From NCBI GenBank assembly GCA_025403435.1, contig CM046337.1, positions 3,107,501 to 3,171,500 on the forward strand: a stretch of DNA of 64,000 nucleotides. The letters run 5' to 3'. Made by a program: the position numbers and the translations under genes. Origin of the DNA: Artocarpus heterophyllus (taxonomy: Eukaryota > Streptophyta > Magnoliopsida > Rosales > Moraceae). Positions within the stretch are counted from its first letter, which is position 1; each line of letters opens with the position of its first letter. The notes below the pieces were generated by a model. The model saw nothing but the letters and a program-made list of their open reading frames with translations, was not told the DNA's origin and did no database searches. This document shows positions 60,301 to 64,000 of this stretch, one piece after another.

Positions 60301-60887
60301 TGTTATTTTCTGTCAATCCTGCATTGCATGTTAATTATTCATTCTTGAAGTTTATATGATCATAATCAACATTTCTTTCTATTTAACTGCTCTCAGGGCA
60401 TTCTAGGATGAAAAGATAGCTACTGTTAGGGAAAAAAATAGTAACCTGTTAAGAGCATGGAAATACACATAGGGATGCAATATGTAGAAGTTTCAGCCAT
60501 TGGTCTTTGGGGTGCATAGAATGAATAACTTACTGAAAAATAAAATGAGGATGAACTGCTGAGATCGGAGACATTTTATTTTGTAACTTATGAGGCATTA
60601 CCATCCCTTTTCTTCTGCTTAATGTATTGTTTTCCCAGCAGGTATGGACTACGGGGACTATGGGAGAACTCACTCCAGTAAGTGTTTCGATAATCAATGT
60701 TGTAATGATTTCACCTCAAGTATAATCTATAATTATACTTTTGGAATTCATATATCAGGTTACAAAAATTGATGGGCGTGTAATTGGAGACGGAAAAGTG
60801 GGGCCCGTGACTCGACGGTTGCAAGAAGCTTACAAGAAGCTGACAGAAAATTCAGGGGTACCAATACCAACATATCAAGGGACTTAA
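54330..60887 (+). CDS. Two-domain protein: sulfotransferase-like N-terminus plus class-IV (branched-chain type) aminotransferase
   Basis: Nineteen exons give 562 aa in phase: 54330-54428, 55041-55139, 55346-55417, 55571-55663, 55899-56036, 56255-56313, 56811-56913, 57268-57456, 57563-57663, 57921-57975, 58153-58239, 58495-58546, 58664-58749, 58928-58981, 59325-59408, 59684-59755, 59975-60055, 60642-60677, 60759-60887. The first 240 residues resemble a P-loop sulfotransferase-like fold: HSWSPPRSLSTSLMYSFAQ, LDEPLYANFLRATGFDRPY, LLINNPLDIL. The second half is a fold-type IV PLP enzyme: SVVQGGDSVWEGLRIYNGKI, the likely PLP lysine in DSKIHHNNLLNNILA, DGYVSETNATNIFLVKKGRV, LPGITRATV and WTTGTMGELTPV. 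I recall Arabidopsis At5g27410 and At3g05190 as relatives annotated as aminotransferase-like. Substrate unknown; no organelle signal obvious. Confidence 0.92.
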
Positions 60888-61339
60888 AATGATGATTGCT
60901 CGACAAAAGGTGTGATTAACATATCCCTATTTTTCTCAACGGTGTTTTAAATGCTGTTGGATTTTCCAGGAAAAAAAAAAACTGTAGTGAGATTCTTATG
61001 AAAAAGGAGAGATAAACAGGAAGTGACAGAAAATAAAGATAAAAGCTTTCATTCTCAACCAATAATAAAATATTTTTGATGGCAGGTTTCTTTCACTTGC
61101 TTTATTTTGCGGTGAAGATGTGAGACCTTGCGTACAGACAAGTAAATAAAGGAGCAGTCATCCATTTGGAAGCCTTTATGCCATTCCTTTGTCTTCTGTA
61201 ATGAACTCAAATAAATCTGATTTAGTGAATGCTTCCTTAGTGATGCAATAAAGATGAGATTTTCCTTTGAGCATTATCTACGCCTTGATTTAGTTTTTGC
61301 TGCTGATTTTTCTTTTTCTTTTTTTTTTTTTTGGGTTAA
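60888..61339 (+). other. 3' UTR and spacer after the aminotransferase-like gene
   Basis: Contains AATAAA-like words (AATAAAGG, CAAATAAATC near 61145-61215) suitable for polyadenylation. No other gene. Confidence 0.45.
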
Positions 61340-62175
61340 ACCCCAAGTTTGTATCATTTCATCTTTACTGTCGTTTTCATTCTTATTATCGCTTTCTGGT
61401 TTGTCGTTTGAGTATTTATTGTCATTCTCAAATTTGTTGTCGTTAGACTTATATTTACCGTTCCTTTTGTCTTCCTGTTTACGGTCGTTTCACATTTCAT
61501 TTTCGTTGGCCAGCTTGTTGTCGTTTCCTGACCTTTTGCGATTGTCTTTCTAGTTTCATATTTGCCGCTCCAGACGCCTCGCTTAAATAGTTGACCATCT
61601 GTGGTTCTTTTTTTTTTTTTTGGGAGAACCATCTGTCGTTCAAAGACTAGGCAATCAAGATTTAGCTAAGACTCTAAAATGAAAACATTGAATTAAGAGC
61701 AAGTAAATATTTTTCTTTCGCGTGCATTTTTTTTTAAACTTTCTTTGTCGTAAGCTAGTTTGCTTATAGTTTATTCTTTCCTGTCGTTTCATTTTCTTGT
61801 CCCTCTTTTTTAAATTATCTCTAACTTTTTTTTTGGCAAATCGAATTTCATGTCGTTTGTTTTTTATCATCTTTTGCAAGTTCTTCGTCGTTTTCTTTTT
61901 TCCGTTCCCCCTGTTATTCCTTTTTTATTTTCGTTGTCGTCATTTTATTTTGCATCGTCATTCATCCGCTGCCTTTTTTTTTTGTCCTTTATTTAGTTGT
62001 TTTTGTTTTCTCTTTTCATGTCGTCTTTCTCTACGCCGTCATCTTAATTTTTTTTATGATTTACTATCTTGTTGCCGTTGGCCAGTTTCCTGTCGTTTGT
62101 CTTTGCATTGTAGTTTTCCATGTTGTTGGTCTTTTACTGTCGTTTTAAAATTTTTATTGTCGTTTCTGTGGACAT
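61340..62175. repeat. Pyrimidine-rich tract packed with TGTCGTTT-like words
   Basis: TGTCGTT occurs exactly about ten times (near 61369, 61402, 61437, 61519, 61634, 61783, 61850, 62091, 62138 and 62158), with many one-base variants (TGTCGTC, CCGTTCC, TCGTCGTTTT, GCCGTTGG) between, at irregular 20-60-base spacing in T/C-rich sequence. Two longer related blocks, CGTTGGCCAGCTTGTTGTCG (61503) and CGTTGGCCAGTTTCCTGTCG (62076), suggest a degenerate longer unit. The other strand has Lys/Thr-rich frames that look like a by-product of the repeat. Confidence 0.75.
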
Positions 62176-63819
62176 TTTCATTATAAAACAATTACCTGGG
62201 AAAAAAAGACAATTAAATAAACATTTTCCTGCCCAATTAAATTATGATTCACCAAAAAGCCACAGCTTTTACTTCTTTTCGTCTGTTTAAAACCACAATA
62301 AAAAGCTGACATGTAGAATATTCTAGCAATTTTTTTCCTAATCTAATTAGAAGATGATTGAAAATATATTGCGCTATTTTGATTGGGGTCTTCTATACTT
62401 CAAGCCTTAGCACCTTGTCGGCCTGTGACAGTCAATAGAAAGTGACCAACCAACCATTTATGCATGTAAAACAATAGCGATCACGTATATATGTATACAT
62501 GTATTCGAATCAGTTCCTTGCACTTACACCGCCATCTCTACAATTTAGCTTTTCTTCTCAAGATCAGAGTATGAAGAAGGTGAAAGAAGTACATATATCA
62601 TATATTTTGGTGGAAAATGCCATATAATAGTTGTTGCGTTTCTGCAAAAGAAGACCTTAATATCGAAGACTGAAGACTGAAGATGGACAATTATAATCCT
62701 GTGATTGTTAAAAGTTGGCTAGATATTAAAATAAGCAGCCACAAGCTTTCGTGTGGAATGCACACTCCATCCAAATTTATCAGTGATATAGTACCTTCCA
62801 CAATCTTGAAAAGAAAAAAAAAAAATGGTAATGTGCTTGTTACCTTTATGTGGAATGCACACAGTTTAATATTCTAATATTATATGGTATTTATAATCCT
62901 TCTAAGTGCTTGCCTATTCAGCATTTTCACCACTTTCCCATAATCTATAATATGTTGCATGCCTCATATATATATATATAAAAACAAGATTTGAAGAATC
63001 CACGTCTGACTTGACTAGTGTAGTTACGAGGTGAAGGCTAATTAACTATAAGACAAGACCAAACCTAATAATAACCCTCAAGTGTGAGAAAAGAACTCTA
63101 GGTATCAGTGACTGAGCAAATGGATATTCTAATAACAAAGCATGTAGCACTTCTAGATGTATATCTAGTGCTACCATTATAAACATATGCTCTCATTGAT
63201 GCTTCTATTAGTTCTTGGAAATTAAAGGGAAATTAAGGGTATGCTAACTATCTTAAATTAAAAGGTAATGAGAAAAGGATAGAGGTGTTGGAAAGAAAGG
63301 AGCTTGTGTATATTTTTATTTGTTAAAATTCAGTTTAGAAACATAACATAATTTTGTGATTTATTTCAATTATGAGGGGAAAGATAGCAGGATTAGAAAA
63401 ATATAAGATCATTGCGCAGAGCACTGAAATAGGTAGACATTAAAATACAATTGAAGGAGAATAGTCGACCACGGCGATCACAAAGACAGAAAAACTAACT
63501 AAACGCAAGAGATTTGAAGGAATGGACTAGACACCAATAATGTTTGTTTGGATCACAACAGCTAACAAGCTACAAAAAAGGAATGCTTGCAATTCCAATC
63601 TTAGATGGAGGAAATAGAATGATTTCATTAAATAATAATAATAATAATAATCATAATATCATGTTTCCAATTTTTTACGTGACATATATCAAGTAATGGG
63701 TCGGAAAGAACATGGAAAGTTAACCACTGAGAAGATAAATAAATACCACGCCTTATTGTTAGTGCTTTCCACAAAAAGCTTTCTTTTGATCACCATTCTC
63801 TTCCATGAAATCCACTCTC
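62176..63819. other. Intergenic region
   Basis: AT-rich, with (AAT)n at 63630-63650 and several short TA runs. The frame at 62683-62877 has no recognisable content. No RNA gene or transposon end could be supported. Confidence 0.45.
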
Positions 63820-63827
63820 TATAAGTA
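63820..63827 (+). promoter_or_regulatory. TATA box of the right-edge gene
   Basis: TATAAGTA in the context CTCTCTATAAGTACCC, 107 bases upstream of the ATG at 63934, with a CT-rich leader between. Confidence 0.55.
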
Positions 63828-63933
63828 CCCAAAATGAGAAGGCGTGTGTTCTCCACAAGCAAAATAAATTATCAATTCCTTCTTTCTCCCTTTTTGAGCT
63901 AGATGTCTATTTAATTTCCGGTAAAACACTTTC

Positions 63934-64000
63934 ATGGCTTCTCTTGGAGCTCGTGACCAGAACTCATCCTACCACGTTGAAATCCCAGTCCACCATCCAA
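63934..64000 (+). CDS. Start of an unidentified gene, cut by the window edge
   Basis: The first 22 codons read MASLGARDQNSSYHVEIPVH then HP, and run off the edge in frame. A TATA box and a normal leader precede it, so the start is credible. The peptide is too short to assign a family. Confidence 0.5.
   Translation, partial: MASLGARDQNSSYHVEIPVHHP

Noticed and set aside
61354..62186. Lys/Thr-rich minus-strand and Phe/Leu-rich plus-strand ORFs
   Set aside because: They follow from the T/C-rich repeat array and show no domain; treated as repeat-derived.
1..64000. CRISPR arrays, bacterial operons, ribosomal RNA or tRNA genes
   Set aside because: None seen. The direct repeats are tandem duplications, LTRs or microsatellites, and no cloverleaf or rRNA core sequence was recognised by eye.

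Overview
This is nuclear DNA from a flowering plant, most probably a core eudicot. The evidence is AT-rich intergenic sequence, many short GT-AG introns, chloroplast transit peptides, a Tourist MITE, and Copia and hAT transposons. The gene families (glutathione synthetase, vacuolar NHX, CRSH, PsbP-domain, TLP18.3, GDSL lipases) are all plant types. The species cannot be named from the sequence alone. All exon models were assembled by eye from open frames and splice sites; where it was possible to test, exon lengths sum to intact reading frames.

Left part (1-18.2 kb). The first exon of glutathione synthetase runs off the left edge (minus strand). It is followed by a small uncharacterised ORF with its own TATA box, a frameshifted small-protein gene, and a ten-exon Tim44/mL45-like mitochondrial gene with a nonsense codon and a lost splice donor. 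Next come a decayed GDSL-lipase pseudogene and an intact 14-exon vacuolar-type Na+(K+)/H+ antiporter (549 aa). The non-coding first exon and promoter of the Tim44-like gene occur again upstream of the GDSL pseudogene.

Middle part (18.7-43 kb). There is a complete but inactivated Copia retrotransposon with two LTRs and a 5-bp target duplication, then a pectinesterase remnant. Three intact genes follow: a calcium-regulated chloroplast (p)ppGpp synthetase (CRSH, 632 aa), a PsbP-domain lumenal protein (253 aa) and a TLP18.3-type thylakoid protein (297 aa). A GDSL esterase (383 aa) lies convergent to the TLP18.3 gene, with a broken GDSL first-exon copy behind it.

Right part (43.5-64 kb). A 4.2-kb hAT transposon with an exact 8-bp target duplication carries a dead transposase and, on the opposite strand, an apparently captured first exon of a signal-peptide-peptidase-like gene. 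Then come a FAM86/EEF2KMT-type methyltransferase (411 aa), a small hAT-like element, and a 19-exon protein joining a sulfotransferase-like N-terminus to a class-IV aminotransferase domain (562 aa). An unexplained 0.8-kb tract is packed with TGTCGTTT-like words, and the start of one more gene sits at the right edge.

Five genes here (glutathione synthetase, PsbP-domain, Tim44-like, EEF2KMT-like, aminotransferase-like) match, from memory, a run of neighbours on Arabidopsis chromosome 5. The TLP18.3/GDSL pair matches an Arabidopsis adjacent pair as well. The window therefore looks like an old conserved gene block expanded by transposons and local duplications.
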